A DNA stretch of 64,000 nucleotides from Ignelater luminosus. Lineage: Eukaryota > Arthropoda > Insecta > Coleoptera > Elateridae. Where the stretch lies: contig VTPC01090562.1 of NCBI GenBank assembly GCA_011009095.1, positions 124,001-188,000 on the forward strand, given 5' to 3'. The position numbers and the translations under genes were made by a program. Under the pieces are notes generated by a model that was not told the origin of the DNA, ran no database searches, and was given only the letters and a program-made list of their open reading frames with translations. This document shows positions 47,458-59,300 of the stretch, piece after piece; position 1 is the stretch's first letter, and each line of letters opens with the position of its first letter.

Positions 47458-47714
47458 ATCGTCGTCTTAATATGAAAAGTGCACAAGTCCAAAATTTGAA
47501 TAAAATGAGATCTTAATGCCTTCTAATTTAGAGTTACCTTTTCCACAGATTAAATTCGAAGATTCTGCCTAGAATGAATAGATGATGCTGAAATAGCACA
47601 AATAAAATGGTACACAAGCCCACTAGCATCGACAGTTTAAAGCAGTTTTTTCCTTTTCCTGCTAAAACAGGTTTTTTGGACTTATGCACTTTTCATATTA
47701 AGCTGACGATATGC
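47458..47714. repeat. MITE with about 38-bp inverted ends
   Basis: The left end ATATCGTCGTCTTAATATGA continues AAAGTGCACAAGTCCAAAA. The right end mirrors it, TTTTGGACTTATGCACTTTT then CATATTAAGCTGACGATAT. Only a few positions differ. The 75-codon frame crossing it (47607-47834) is not a gene. Confidence 0.65.
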
Positions 47715-48014
47715 AATATGTTTGCATTAGTTCGAGGGTCATACCCTGATGTAACATCTGTCAATGGTGTAAAATGTGTCCGAACATCAAACTTTCTAGT
47801 TGTATTTACTGCAACCATACATTTCAGTACATAAACGGATTAGAATTTATGTCAATTAAGTGTTTCTTTTAAACTGTGGGTGCTTACAACAGTATTATAA
47901 CCTAAACAATCAATAGAACAATTTTAAAGAAATTATATTTCCCAATTATAAGAACAAATTATTTTACAAAGCTCAGTGATCATCAAGATACAAACAATAA
48001 ACAAATAATGGTAA

Positions 48015-49459
48015 TTAACTACTCATCTCAACATCTTCGTTCAAAAACTTTAACTTAACTATAAGTGTATTAGGTGATGTTAGATCAACAACCATAATTT
48101 CAGAGCCATCTTTTAATCCTAATTCAACTAAAGTTTTATTTAAATTTTCTCGAGTACGTTCTTCAATGCTTTTTATTGTGGATATATAAAGAGTCTTATT
48201 CTTGCCATCGATGTTTGTGGTTAGTCCTGGATTCTTCATCTGATAGGTGGTACTTTCACAAAATAGTTCTATGAGATTTTTAAGTTTCATTTTATTTGGA
48301 TCTTTTATTGGTAAGGTTTGTGGAATTTGTGAGCAGGCCAGACAATCATCTTTCTTCTCGTATTCAAATGTGTATGAATAAATTCCATCCACATCATTGA
48401 ATACTAAATAATTATTTAAAGAAACACAGCAACTAGTAGCCAATTTAAAAACCTAAAATGGAAAATGAATACGGGTAACAGATATTAGAAAAAAATAATT
48501 TTTTATACTTCAGTTGCACAAATAGCTGCAATAGTAGCATTTGTCGAAGCAACAGCAGGGATTATATTTTTAACGACTCCCTGGACAAGTCTGTATGTTA
48601 CTCCTGTAATATTGAATTGCAGTGCTCGTTCCATTGATTTTTCATATATCCAACTGATATGTTGGGAATCATCACCATCAATAACTGTTCCCCAAGGATT
48701 TTCCTTTGGCCACTGAATAATTTTTACATATTCTATGCAGTGTTCAGGAAGGCGTGGAGTATTTGCAATGGTACACAGTGGATAAGTTACTTGTGGAGGA
48801 TAAAGATCTAAAGTGCAATCGATGCAAGCACTAATACCTGGCACTATAACACGTGCATGACCTTTAAAACCTTCAGTGCCTGTAATTTGTTTAAAAATTA
48901 TGTAAAATATGTCTTGTCATTAATTATACATACCTCCATCAATCATAGGAATAATACTGGTTTGATCCAAAGTTCCATCTTCATAATTTAACATTGAAAT
49001 TAACATTCCATTAATCCAACGTCGTGCGACAATTGAATCCAAACCACAAACTATTATATGAAATTGTCTGTAGAATGTTTCATCATAATCCTGTATCTTA
49101 CAGAAGTGTGGAACAACCTGACATCCCTTAACTCTCTTGTTGATAAATGCAGCAGCAACTTCTGCTTTTGAAGACCCAATATCTTTGTGTCTAAACAGGA
49201 ACTGACGATTTAAATTTGACAGTTCTATAGTATCCATATCAATCACATGAAGTTGCTTGAAACCCATAAGGGCCAAATCTTTTAATAATTCACAGCCTAA
49301 ACCACCAGCTCCGATAACTAGTACTTTGCATGTTGTCATCACAAAATCCAGAATTTCCGATGACGGTTCAAAATCCGGATGACTAAATGGCCCAGGACGT
49401 TCCAGGACTTTTCGGAGATGACCCCATCTTTTCTGACTTGAGTCTGGATTTTCGGTCAT
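48015..49459 (-). CDS. Uba3: NEDD8-activating enzyme E1 catalytic subunit UBA3
   Basis: Catalytic half of the UBA3-NAE1 heterodimer. It adenylates NEDD8, holds it as a thioester and passes it to the E2 (UBE2M) for cullin neddylation. Three exons on the minus strand: 49459-48934, 48879-48509 and 48452-48015, giving 444 residues, close to the insect and human length. The N-terminal [20 protein letters not shown] matches family members. The ATP-binding GAGGLGCE is at 50-57. [16 protein letters not shown] and HKDIGSSKA follow, as in other ubiquitin-like E1 enzymes. The catalytic cysteine is Cys211 in [10 protein letters not shown] zinc-binding CxxC occurs as DCLACSQ near 325, and the C-terminal ubiquitin-fold domain carries [14 protein letters not shown]. 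Splice sites and phases agree throughout. No lesion is seen. Confidence 0.96.
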
Positions 49460-52400
49460 TTTAATATTTTTTTTAAATAAATTTAGAAACTCATTACTAA
49501 ATGCACATAACCTCTGAATTCGGCGAAATTTGACAGCTGCAATTTGAAATTATTTTTCTTGGTAACGTTCGGTAGTCTTCGGAAATTTGCACGATTATTT
49601 TTTTTCGTAACGGCGATTTCTACCTGTTTTCATTGATTTATAAAAAGAGAGCAGAGTGTGTAAAAGAGGAAAACTATTAAATATAACATACTTATAGTTA
49701 TGCGAATATCAATTTAATATTAATTAATATAAAAAAAAATCCGCTTTTTTATATTATATGTTTGCTAAATTTAAGAAATTTAGAAATTATGAGAATTTAC
49801 TTTTTGTTATCGTTGGGATTCTTTCTTTTGTTATCTCTATTGTAAACCAGTTATTATTGGTGGCGCTACTGTTGTTCAAGTTTATATTTTTGTGGGATAT
49901 TGGTGAATGCGTGATCTCATTCTTGTCCTTCTCTTCATAAAACAGAGAAAAAGTATAGAAAAAAAAGGTTCACAGCAGCTTCCTATATTTTCATGACGTA
50001 ATCCCTTCCCTGTTCAATAAAAACGTCATAATATAAAACAACCAAGATCAATCTTTCCGCGTGTGTTGCTGTAGCTGCTATGATTTGTGAGAAAGAATAT
50101 TCTTCCCGTAAAGAGAATATATCTCCCCTTAAAAATACTGAAAAATTAATAAATTCCATTATCGACGTTCGTTCTTGCAACAAACCAACAAACAGAGTAA
50201 GTAATAATTGTTTTAAAATATTTATGTTATAGAAGTATTATTATTGTGTAGAATATGTTTTACATTCATCTGTTATCTATTTATCATATTATACTTCCGC
50301 ACATATTCCCCCTTGTTGCAGAGATAAGTGTTTTGTGTTTGCTTTTATTGTTTTTAAAAATATTTAGGAAGAAAATAATGAATTACTTTTTGTCGACTAT
50401 ATTCTGATACATGCATTATTTTTCTTTAAAATTGAATTATTTTTGTAATAATTTTATATTAAGTATTGTTAAATACTGATTAGATTGATATCTTTCATAG
50501 TAACCATTTAAATTGTGGAAACTGATTAACGTTAAAATTTCCCTGAAAAGATCCAATAAATTCAAGTGATACTTATTTTGAGAAAAAAGAAATTAAATTC
50601 TGGGTATTAAAAATAAAAATGTCGTATTTGAAGCAATAGGTTCTTTTCTTCTTTTATTTAGATAAAATAGCAATTCAAGTGTTTTTATTTTTATCTGATA
50701 ATTACATATAATTTTAAATTTCAAAAATGCATTTACACAAATTTTAACATCGACGTTATATTTTTTTTCAATACCAAATTTGCAACGGACAATTGCTTAA
50801 TGAAACTAATAAATTCTGAAATTGTTAGTCTTCTGTTTATCTTTTATAGATGTATAGCACGTCCAAGAAAAAATACGTTCAAGTAGTTTAACTATTTTTT
50901 GAGATGTCGATTCTTATTAAAGCGCACGTCCCTAAAATACACAGTGAGAAGTGACAGTTTGTCAATAATATGCCAATGTTGATTAAAATCTTAATTGAGG
51001 TTATGCATGCGCTTCAAACGCATTTTACATAATTTAAAAGATGTATGGCGTTAACATTATCACAACCTACTTGAACAGGAATGTAACATTTTAATACTAA
51101 TAATATTAGAAAAAAAGCATATTTGCAATTTGTTACATTTATAAAATTGCAGGCTACAATTTCAGAGGAACAGCATTTTATTAAAATCAAAACACTTAAT
51201 CATATCAAATCAAAGTTTTCAAGCACTTTTTGATAATGGTTTTCATTCAAATTTTATAATTGAAACAAAAGGGAAATAAGAACATTAGATAAGTAATAAA
51301 GCTAAAACAAAGATGAATTTAATTTTAACTAACCTCATTGAAAAACAATCTCAATACGATATTTGCATTTTAATTCAAACAAAAAAAATTGTAAAACATT
51401 TAAGAACGATAAATTTCAGACATATTGTTTGTTTTGTTTTTTGTTTTTCTGGAGTATGTTTTCAAATTATCAAAACTAGCGATGTGGATGTTAAAATTAG
51501 TCGCTTTTTAGTATACGTAATTAAAATTTCCTTGTTCTTTCATGTGGAAGTGAACATGGACCTCCAACTTGTTTCAAAAAACGTTTTATAACAGTAACGC
51601 AAAGCTATTACTATGCTTACGCTTCATGCTTCAGATGATCATGCCTTGATACCGTTTTTTCTCTCCTTTTTTGTGCGCTTTTTTATTTTTCAGCCAATCA
51701 TTTACAATAATTATTACAAAAAGCCGCTTAGATTTCTTGTAAAAATTGTTCATGATGACTATCGTTTTGAATTAATTCCCCTGTGTCAGTAGGTGTAAAT
51801 TAAAAGCAAGAAGATAAAGTGTGATTATAACAGCAAACCAGCAATTAGGGTTCAACGAAACATGTCGTAGGAGATTAATTGATGTTTCGTTGATTAACTA
51901 ATTGCTTTTTAACACCCTAGTACGTGCACCGATTATTATTTTAAGTTTTTTAGATTATGTTGTAGGAGTAGTTAGATGATGATTGTGATGTTTCATTCTA
52001 AAGTGCATTTCTTTGTTGATTTCTATAGTAGCGTACACGGTTATTTTAACATCATTATGTGTACCCATAATTCACAGTAGACTGACCAAATTAATAAACT
52101 TGCTTCTCGAGAATATAAATAGATAAATATTTAACAAAACGTGAGAAATATGCATTTATTTGTCTTATCCTTTTTTAAATGGGGAGTCATTAATCTGAAT
52201 TTGATTATATATTTTATAAAGAAAATGTGATTGAAATCCAAATGATTTTTTCACTCGCGAAAACAGAAACTCGGGTATCTTTAAATCATTTACAATGTTG
52301 GCAACACAAGCTTTCAAAAATAAACAAAAAGATATATTTCACTGTGTCGCTATCAGAAGAAAACCATCACAAAAATCTTTGAGAAATAATTGGAAAACAA

Positions 52401-52600
52401 ACGAGCATTTGGCCTGATAACATAACCTCACTTTCAATATGACAACCACCAGCATCAAACAGCTCAACAAATAAATAAATAAATAAAATATGTGAGAAAC
52501 GTCCAGTTAATTTATGGAAAAGATTTAAAGTAAATATTGCAAGGAAAAAGAAACGGCTGGTATGATTGTAAAATTGTAATCAATGAGGTGATTATAAGTC
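49460..52600. other. Intergenic DNA upstream of UBA3
   Basis: AT-rich, with the UBA3 promoter presumably just above 49460. Near 50195 the sequence AGAGTAAGT would make a good splice donor after a less AT-rich stretch (50050-50195). A non-coding first exon is possible but unsupported. A hairpin at 51841-51905 is noted separately. No protein gene was recognised. Confidence 0.45.
51841..51905. other. Imperfect 65-base hairpin
   Basis: GCAATTAG (51841-51848) pairs with CTAATTGC (51898-51905). CAACGAAACAT (51853-51863) pairs with ATGTTTCGTTG (51882-51892). A small internal loop separates the two helices, and the terminal loop is 18 bases. The size and shape are like a small RNA precursor or a short palindromic repeat. 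There is no further evidence for either. Confidence 0.4.
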
Positions 52601-52616
52601 CTAAAAGCCTGTTGTT

Positions 52617-52790
52617 GGCCTTTGTGCAGCCCGGCCTGAAGTTCGGGTTCCGGTCGGGACGGGCCTTATTTTAAAAATTTATTGGGCTTTACGGGACCGA
52701 TTAAGAAGTTTTTTCGGGCCCATCAAGTTTACTCGGGCCGTGTTGGGCTCGTATATCTCGACCCGTACAGGGCTCTAATAAGTTCATTAT
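52617..52790. repeat. GC-rich repeat island, possibly hAT-related
   Basis: A sharp local rise in GC with many CGGGCC/GGGCCC/CGGGAC-type motifs in both orientations (for example CCCGGCCTGAAGTTCGGG and TCGGGCCCATC). Dense motifs of this type mark the ends of some hAT elements. Clear terminal repeats and a target duplication were not found, so it may be a fragment. Confidence 0.4.
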
Positions 52791-53642
52791 TCACTCGGTA
52801 CGTGATCGACGTGCTGATTGGTCGATGCATGCTCGATTTCTAATATTGAATTCTGTGTTTTCCAATAAGGATCGACCGATACCGATATATACATGTCAAT
52901 GACGGACATTTTACAGTCGCCGCTGGACACGTAACGTTATTTTTCTATGCGAAAACATTGTAAATTGCTTCGAATTCGCAACTTTTTACAGAAAAAACAG
53001 GAACGTATTATACACGAAAATTGTAAAAGAAGTCTGTTTTTACTGCTTTGCAAAATTAACGTACTTAGGAAGTTTTCGTACACGTATTAGAAAACCGAAT
53101 GCGTTAATATCAATAATGGGCGGATTAAGATGCCCTAGGCGTATAACAATCTGGCGGCTAGGCTATGATGTGCCTTAGGTAAAATGCGAAACACGGAAAG
53201 GTAGGGTTGCTAGATTTCCTCTCGAACTTGAAAACAAACATACATACCCCTTGGACTGCGAAGTAGAAATGCGGAAAGGCGAATTTGATGATTGGTTCCA
53301 GCGACACAGCACTCATTCCTTATGCGACGTTCTAGATTTTAAACTAGTCAGACTATTAGATAATATGGCCTTGGACGTCGTGGTTACTTCCAATCATTTT
53401 CACCGAACAGTAGGCCATAACTTTTGGCTATAAAGTTGTCTGCACTAATAAACGTTTTAAATTGGCTCTGCTGTACAAATTGTCATTCTGAAATACGAAA
53501 CTCTATTGCCACATCAATTCACTGTTTTATTATCTAAACTAAATTATTTTAACTTTTAGTTGGCTTTACAACGCTAACCATAAAAATACTATAGTTTGAT
53601 TTTTACCTCTTTGGGATGACGTCATTTTCTGGTAACTTTATA

Positions 53643-54667
53643 CAGGGTGTTAGGGAACTAATGTAGTCTGGGAAACAGGTGGTAGGGGACATCAATACAA
53701 ACAGAAAAGTCTTACACAACCATGGTCAAATCTCAACGGTTTTTCCAGTTCTAAATTTTCATACCTTATTATTCAATAACTAATGAAGATTTTTAATCAA
53801 GGAATACCTTGATATGCGAAGATGAATGAACTTTTTGTACCTGTGGAAAAAGGACACTTAGTTTTTCTACATTCGTATTTTTTAACAAATCCCCTTTTTC
53901 TAAAAAACACATATTCCTTAAAAAGTCAAAGAATTATTTGAAGATTTCTGGTATTAGCCAAAAATAAAATAATAAGCAATACAAACTGTAATTAAGTTTG
54001 TTTTGCTTTTTCAATAGACACTTTTCGGTAATCACAATAATCCACTTTTTGTCTTAGTATTTCAGTTTACATACTGTATTATTTATTAATTGTGTAAAAA
54101 TCATTTGAAACTTGACTATGTTCTTGTAGTGTTAATTTACATAAAAAGTGATTTTTGTTGAATAATGCTTTCTAGGATAACCTAACATCAAATTAGCTGT
54201 AAGTAATTTTTTTAATTTACTTTTTCAATTATTCCCTACAAACCAGCATTTAATGAAAACTACTTTTTACATAAATTTACATTACAAGAAGTCTATTTTA
54301 AATGATTTGTACAATACAATTGTGTTGCTCAAAGAAGTATTAGATGCTATTGATTTAAATCTCTAACACCCTACACTCCTTTTAAGTAGAAGGCGGAAGT
54401 ACAACAAACAGAAGATTATTTATGGTTTTATGATCAAAGACTCATCCCAGGTAAAACTTCTTAGAAAATTGAACTCTACTTTCTAATGATTTGTTAGGTG
54501 GTGCCTAAACTACATTTGACATTGCGACACTGTAGTGCTAGCTGTTTTTCACATTTTCTTGAAAACGGCGCAAGATAGAAACTATTTTTACCAGGTTTTT
54601 CTATTTCAAATGACTTTTCCTATTTTGTACCTATTTCACGGACTACTATTAGTTCACTAACACCCTG
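53643..54667. mobile_element. 1-kb non-autonomous TIR transposon
   Basis: The element is 1025 bp, flanked by TA (53641-53642 and 54668-54669). Ends are CAGGGTGTTAGGGAACTAAT and the mirrored ATTAGTTCACTAACACCCTG. TA duplication and CAGGG-type termini suggest the Tc1/mariner/pogo group. No open frame or transposase trace was found inside, so it depends on another copy. Confidence 0.75.
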
Positions 54668-54769
54668 TATATGTTTTAGATTAGATCAGAAACAAACTTG
54701 ACTTCCCTAAAAGTAATTAATGAGTCAAATTTATTGACAAAAATTCTTTTGTTGTGTAAGATCCGTAGC

Positions 54770-54850
54770 ATAAGGTAATGATATTAATAACTTGCACGAA
54801 TTTTTATTTGTAGGAGACAATATACGAATCTTTGTTCTTTGTTTATGTAA
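54770..54850 (+). repeat. Partial second copy of the hammerhead-bearing repeat
   Basis: The string CTTGCACGAATTTTT, then GGAGACAATAT and a TTTGTTCTTTGTTTAT-like tail, matches the sequence directly downstream of the ribozyme (23852-23910). Upstream, AAGGTAATGATATTAATAAC resembles the 3' strand of stem I. The CTGATGA/GAAA core is not recognisable, so similarity begins close to the position where the ribozyme would cut. Confidence 0.5.
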
Positions 54851-54855
54851 TGATA

Positions 54856-56338
54856 TTAATTGGAAGGGTAATGAAAAGTATTTTCTTATGCTTTTTTTTA
54901 AATTTTATTTTTAAGACCTGTTTTGGTGACAAAACAGCTTACCTAGTATCTAGTAGAAGGGTCTTAGCATCTGTATCTGTAATACATGACATGAATCTAC
55001 CTTTCTATCAAATTTATATAAACAGTTTAACAATGTAATGGACCATTTGAATATTATGTCTTCATCTAGGGGATAGGAGGGGATATTGCATCGACAATGC
55101 TAATAATGATAGTGCTAAAATCTCGGTTTTCAGGAGGCTATGAAAAAAATCATATCTTTTAGCTTATTCCATAAAACTATCTGTCAAATTGACTTTGCAT
55201 TGGAAACAATTAGAAGTTATGAGTTTATAGGTTATATATTGACATCCATTGTGTCCAAGCTAAGGCCTACGGAAAAATTTCACAGCCCACTGGGAACTGA
55301 AATTTTAATGATTGCTTGTTTTAATGTATGATCAATATCAATCAGGATTTCCATTGGCAGTTATAACTTGTCATTATGATGCTAACGTGATCCTTGTAAC
55401 ATGAAGTAAACCTTGTGTTTGTGTAATGCATACATAAGTAATATTGGTTTATATTTTGTATGAATTCCAGAAAAAATTAATCATTTGCATTGTTTATTTC
55501 TAATCTTTATTATCTATAATAGAATGCTTATTTTAAGCTTTGAATCCAGTAATTTACACATCCCAATTAACACAAAAAAAATGACCAACATTTATTGCAT
55601 ATTTACCATTTGTGCAATCGTTATAATTCTTTTAAATCACCTATGGTCTATGAAAAACGACAAAGATTCTGTAATAAATAAAATTAATTAAATATTTCAA
55701 TAAAAGTATTTTATTAATTAAATATGAAATTATGATAATTAAAAACAAGAATGGTTTCTATTAACACAATTAAGAAAAAGGAAAAATATCATTAGCATGG
55801 TATACACATATTAAATGAAATTTCATAATAATTTCCAAAATCTACCGACATATTACAGAAAAGGAAAAAAAATATATTACATTAATAATTGCCGTGTTCC
55901 ATACCAATGATTTTCTATTGGAAAGCAAACATAAATTAATTATCTCACGGAGAAGGGGATGTGCTCTTAACAGAATGAATTCATTGTAGAAAAAGGAAAG
56001 TGAATGCTATTAAATTATTAAGAAAGAAGCAATGCAATAATAGTGTAGTGTAACTTTTCTTCATTAGTTGTTAATTTCACTTTGTTGTAAATAGTTGCCA
56101 AGATCTTATTGATTACTGGCTATTTATTATTTTATTTGGTTTAGCTATAAAAAAGATTTTTATAAAACCTTTTTGTTTTTGTTTAATTTGATGCTTTTTG
56201 CAGTTTACTTTTTTGCGTTGCACTGGTGTTTTCATTTCGTTTTCATTTCGGTGTTTTGCAGTTGTGATTTGTCTTCTCTCTATGTTGCATGAGGCTGGAA
56301 CTCTGGTGCTTTGTTTGTGAAGTAAAATAGACTTGAGG
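54856..56338. other. Intergenic DNA upstream of coronin
   Basis: AT-rich; contains MITE family A copy 3 (about 55105-55320). The coronin promoter and 5' UTR should lie in the last few hundred bases, where CATTTCGTTTTCATTTCGG is a short tandem repeat (56231-56251). No TATA box can be singled out. Confidence 0.45.
55105..55320. mobile_element. MITE family A, copy 3
   Basis: Shares CAGGAGGCTATGAAAAAAAT, then AACTATCTGTCAAATTGAC, GAGTTTATAGGTTAT, and CCACTGGGAACTGAAATTTT with the copies at 2609 and 4577. The right terminus is preserved and the left terminus is more diverged. It contains the block near 55245-55275 that copy 2 has and copy 1 lacks. Confidence 0.65.
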
Positions 56339-59300
56339 ATGACAAATTCACAGGTATGTAAATTTTATTTGCTTTTTTTCCCATTCAACTCTTTAAGTTT
56401 TGTTTTTTTATGCACTCTAGTATTGATTGGTTGTTTAATTTTTAAAACCAAAACAATTATCAAAATTATTTAAATTGAATTGTTTGAAGGTTGTTTCTCT
56501 ATGAAAGTAAATGTAATTGTTATTTACCATTTAATATTCTAAAGTGTAGTAAATCAAATGATTAATTATGGTTTTTTTCTCATGGTGAAGATAATTGCAA
56601 GAAACAATGCACTTTGAAATTAATTTTCTTTTATAATAATATTATTATTAACTCTTTTCTATAGTGAACAAAGAAAAAGTTGTAGTTCAACAGTTTCATT
56701 GATGCTGTGTTCAAGAATCTTTTGCGTATAATCTGCAATATGAAATGCAATATATTATATTAAAAAAAATTTAATTAAACTTTTATTAATCACTTTCCAT
56801 GTTTGCGGAGTAATTTAATAAATGTACAGTGCATTTTTTTATTATAGAATTCAGAGTAGGCCATGACTTACAATTTCTATAACAGTGTATATGGCATTGA
56901 TGCTGTTCTCACTAAAAAAGTTACCAGGGCATCACATTGCACATTTTTTGTACCCTGTAAAAATGAACTTAAATCACAGCCTACCCTGAATTCTATAAAA
57001 AAATGCACTGCAGTTGTCAAAAACCAACAAACTAATTCCATATGTTGCTATAACTTCTTAGTTTTGAAATAGGTGTAAAATGAGTTTAGGTGATAGAAGA
57101 TCTACAATAAAGGATACCTGTATTTGAGAATGTTCTGTCCAGTTGCAACTGTAAAACCCAAGTGTTATTCTGTAATTATCCAATGGCATGTAAAAAGTCA
57201 GTCTTGAGCTTGTTTGATAAATACTCACTATACTGCATATTTCTTTGTAGTCAATTACCTAGCACCTTGAAAGATATATTAAACACCTAGTTAAAAAATG
57301 TTTTTTCCCTTTTTGTTTGAAATAAGACATACAATAGGTGTATCTAAATCTCTTCCCCAAAACTATAATTATGGTAGCATGGGTACTCATTCGAGAGTTA
57401 TGGTAGCTCAAAGCTGATATCAAATTATCACATTTTTTTAAAATAACTTTTTAATAGATTGAGCAATTTGGTTCAAATTTAAAATTTTCTTATCTTTACA
57501 CTAGAATAATGAACTGTGTTTTATTTTCAATTTGCTTAATGGAAAAGGCTCTGTCTTGAGCACCTCTCTTTCAGTTTAACTTCTCCGTCTCTATCAACAG
57601 CTTTTAAAGTAGTCGTTATTTTAAAAAAATGCTGTTCAAAATGAAGCATTTTTGATCTTTTATTTTTTTTTTATGTGCAGATTGCCTAGAATTCTACAGA
57701 GTGACAGTAATATAAGGCTTGTTCACTAAAAATCTGCACTTAATAACCCCTTGGCGGCGAATACGATCGATTCGACCTATGGCGCTTGCTGCTATGCGCT
57801 GTACAACATTAGGCTCGAATTTCTTGAGGCAGTACTTGACACGTGTGATGAGTTGGTCTGTGCTATCTGCTTTCCAGGCTTTAGCGTAGATTCTGTTTCA
57901 ATATCGCCCAAAAGTTTATGTTTTGATAGCGCAAATGTTCAATGACGATTTTTGCATAATGTGAGGTAGCCAAATTCGGTCAAAATACATAATTGTCATT
58001 CAAATGATAATTTTGTATATAAGGAATTAATCTTGCTCGAATACATTCTTTTAAGTACATCTGGGCATTGATGGCAAATCCAGATTTCCAAATCAGTGCA
58101 CTGGATATCCTTTTTGGACTAATAGCAACCCAAACCAATACCTTTTCTTTAAACTTCGGTTTGGCATGGAACTTTTGATCGTTTGGAGTTGTGCTGGGGT
58201 CACTGGAGTAAAAACCTACGTTGCCAGGAGTTTTCGAGTTGCTCAGAGTAAAATAAGACTCGTCATCCAATATAAACACATGCTTGGAGAACTTTTTGTA
58301 AAGACGGCCACATTTAATTTTTGCAGTAGCTGTTCTGTACGTTTTGGAATAATTTTCTTCTTCCAAAATTTTATGTCTGTCTTCCCGTGAATCGTCTTGT
58401 GTATGTAACTTTTGGATACACCAAATTTCTTGGCCGCCAGACGTATGGAAATGGAATCGCTGTTTTAAAATTGCAATTTTAAAGCATTCAGACGTCGCCC
58501 GTTTAATTTGACAGCCTTTCTTCCTGATCCCAATCTTCGTTCTGCCGTAACATTCTCCTCAAAACGTTGAAGAATGTTTTAGATAGTCTTTTTAGGCACT
58601 TTAGCTTTCATAAAATGTCGCACAGTAAATAATTTTCCACGGTCGATGTTATCTCCATAAAATTTGTACACCGTGTTTTTCAACTGTACTTCTTTCGATG
58701 TCATTTTAAATCCTTTTAACATTACCAATCACTTTTACATCTAGTTCGCGTACACGGCTTGGAACGTAGACAGTTGACGTTCTTTTGTTTTCCGATATAA
58801 TATGTTAGTAGCCTACTTAATTTAGTTCAAACTCGGTGCAGATTTTTAGTGGACTGGCCTTAATTCTGTAAAAGCAATGAAGATGGAAAACAGATTCAAT
58901 TATTTTTGTGACTTGTCACTGTCAAAGTAATAATAATTATTATTTTAGAAACTCCATGCTAACAAAAATTAACAAAAATAAATTGAAAGTGTTTAATTAA
59001 TTAGAACAGAAACTGTTGAACAGTAACTACAAAAACAAGAAGAAAGCAACACCCTCTAACGTTGAATTAATAAATTTCGTCAAATTTGCGATTATACAGA
59101 AAAACAATAATTTTGTCAGATTTGAAGTTTTGTTTTCTATGGCCATAGCGTTTTTGCTTTTTAAAAGGCTGTCTGTTGTTTTACGATAGTTAAATGTAGA
59201 CAACAGCTGTTTTGAACACTTACAAACTTTTTGTGGGATTTAAAGCAAAAACTTCTTATACACCTATAAAATTTTATATGTCCAGAAAGAGAAAAACATG

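Larger units (their letters stand above)
46273..48014. other. Intergenic DNA between the Ginger-like element and UBA3
   Basis: AT-rich. Two short inverted-repeat elements sit here (47036-47173 and about 47458-47714). The rest shows no gene. It includes the UBA3 3' UTR near 48014, where no clear poly(A) signal was found. Confidence 0.5.

Noticed and set aside
49758-49940. 60-codon hydrophobic open frame upstream of UBA3
   Set aside because: Composition follows the T-rich DNA; no start context, homologue or splice signal.
53251-53433. 60-codon open frame in a locally GC-richer area
   Set aside because: No recognisable domain, no splice sites that extend it, and it is close to repeat material.
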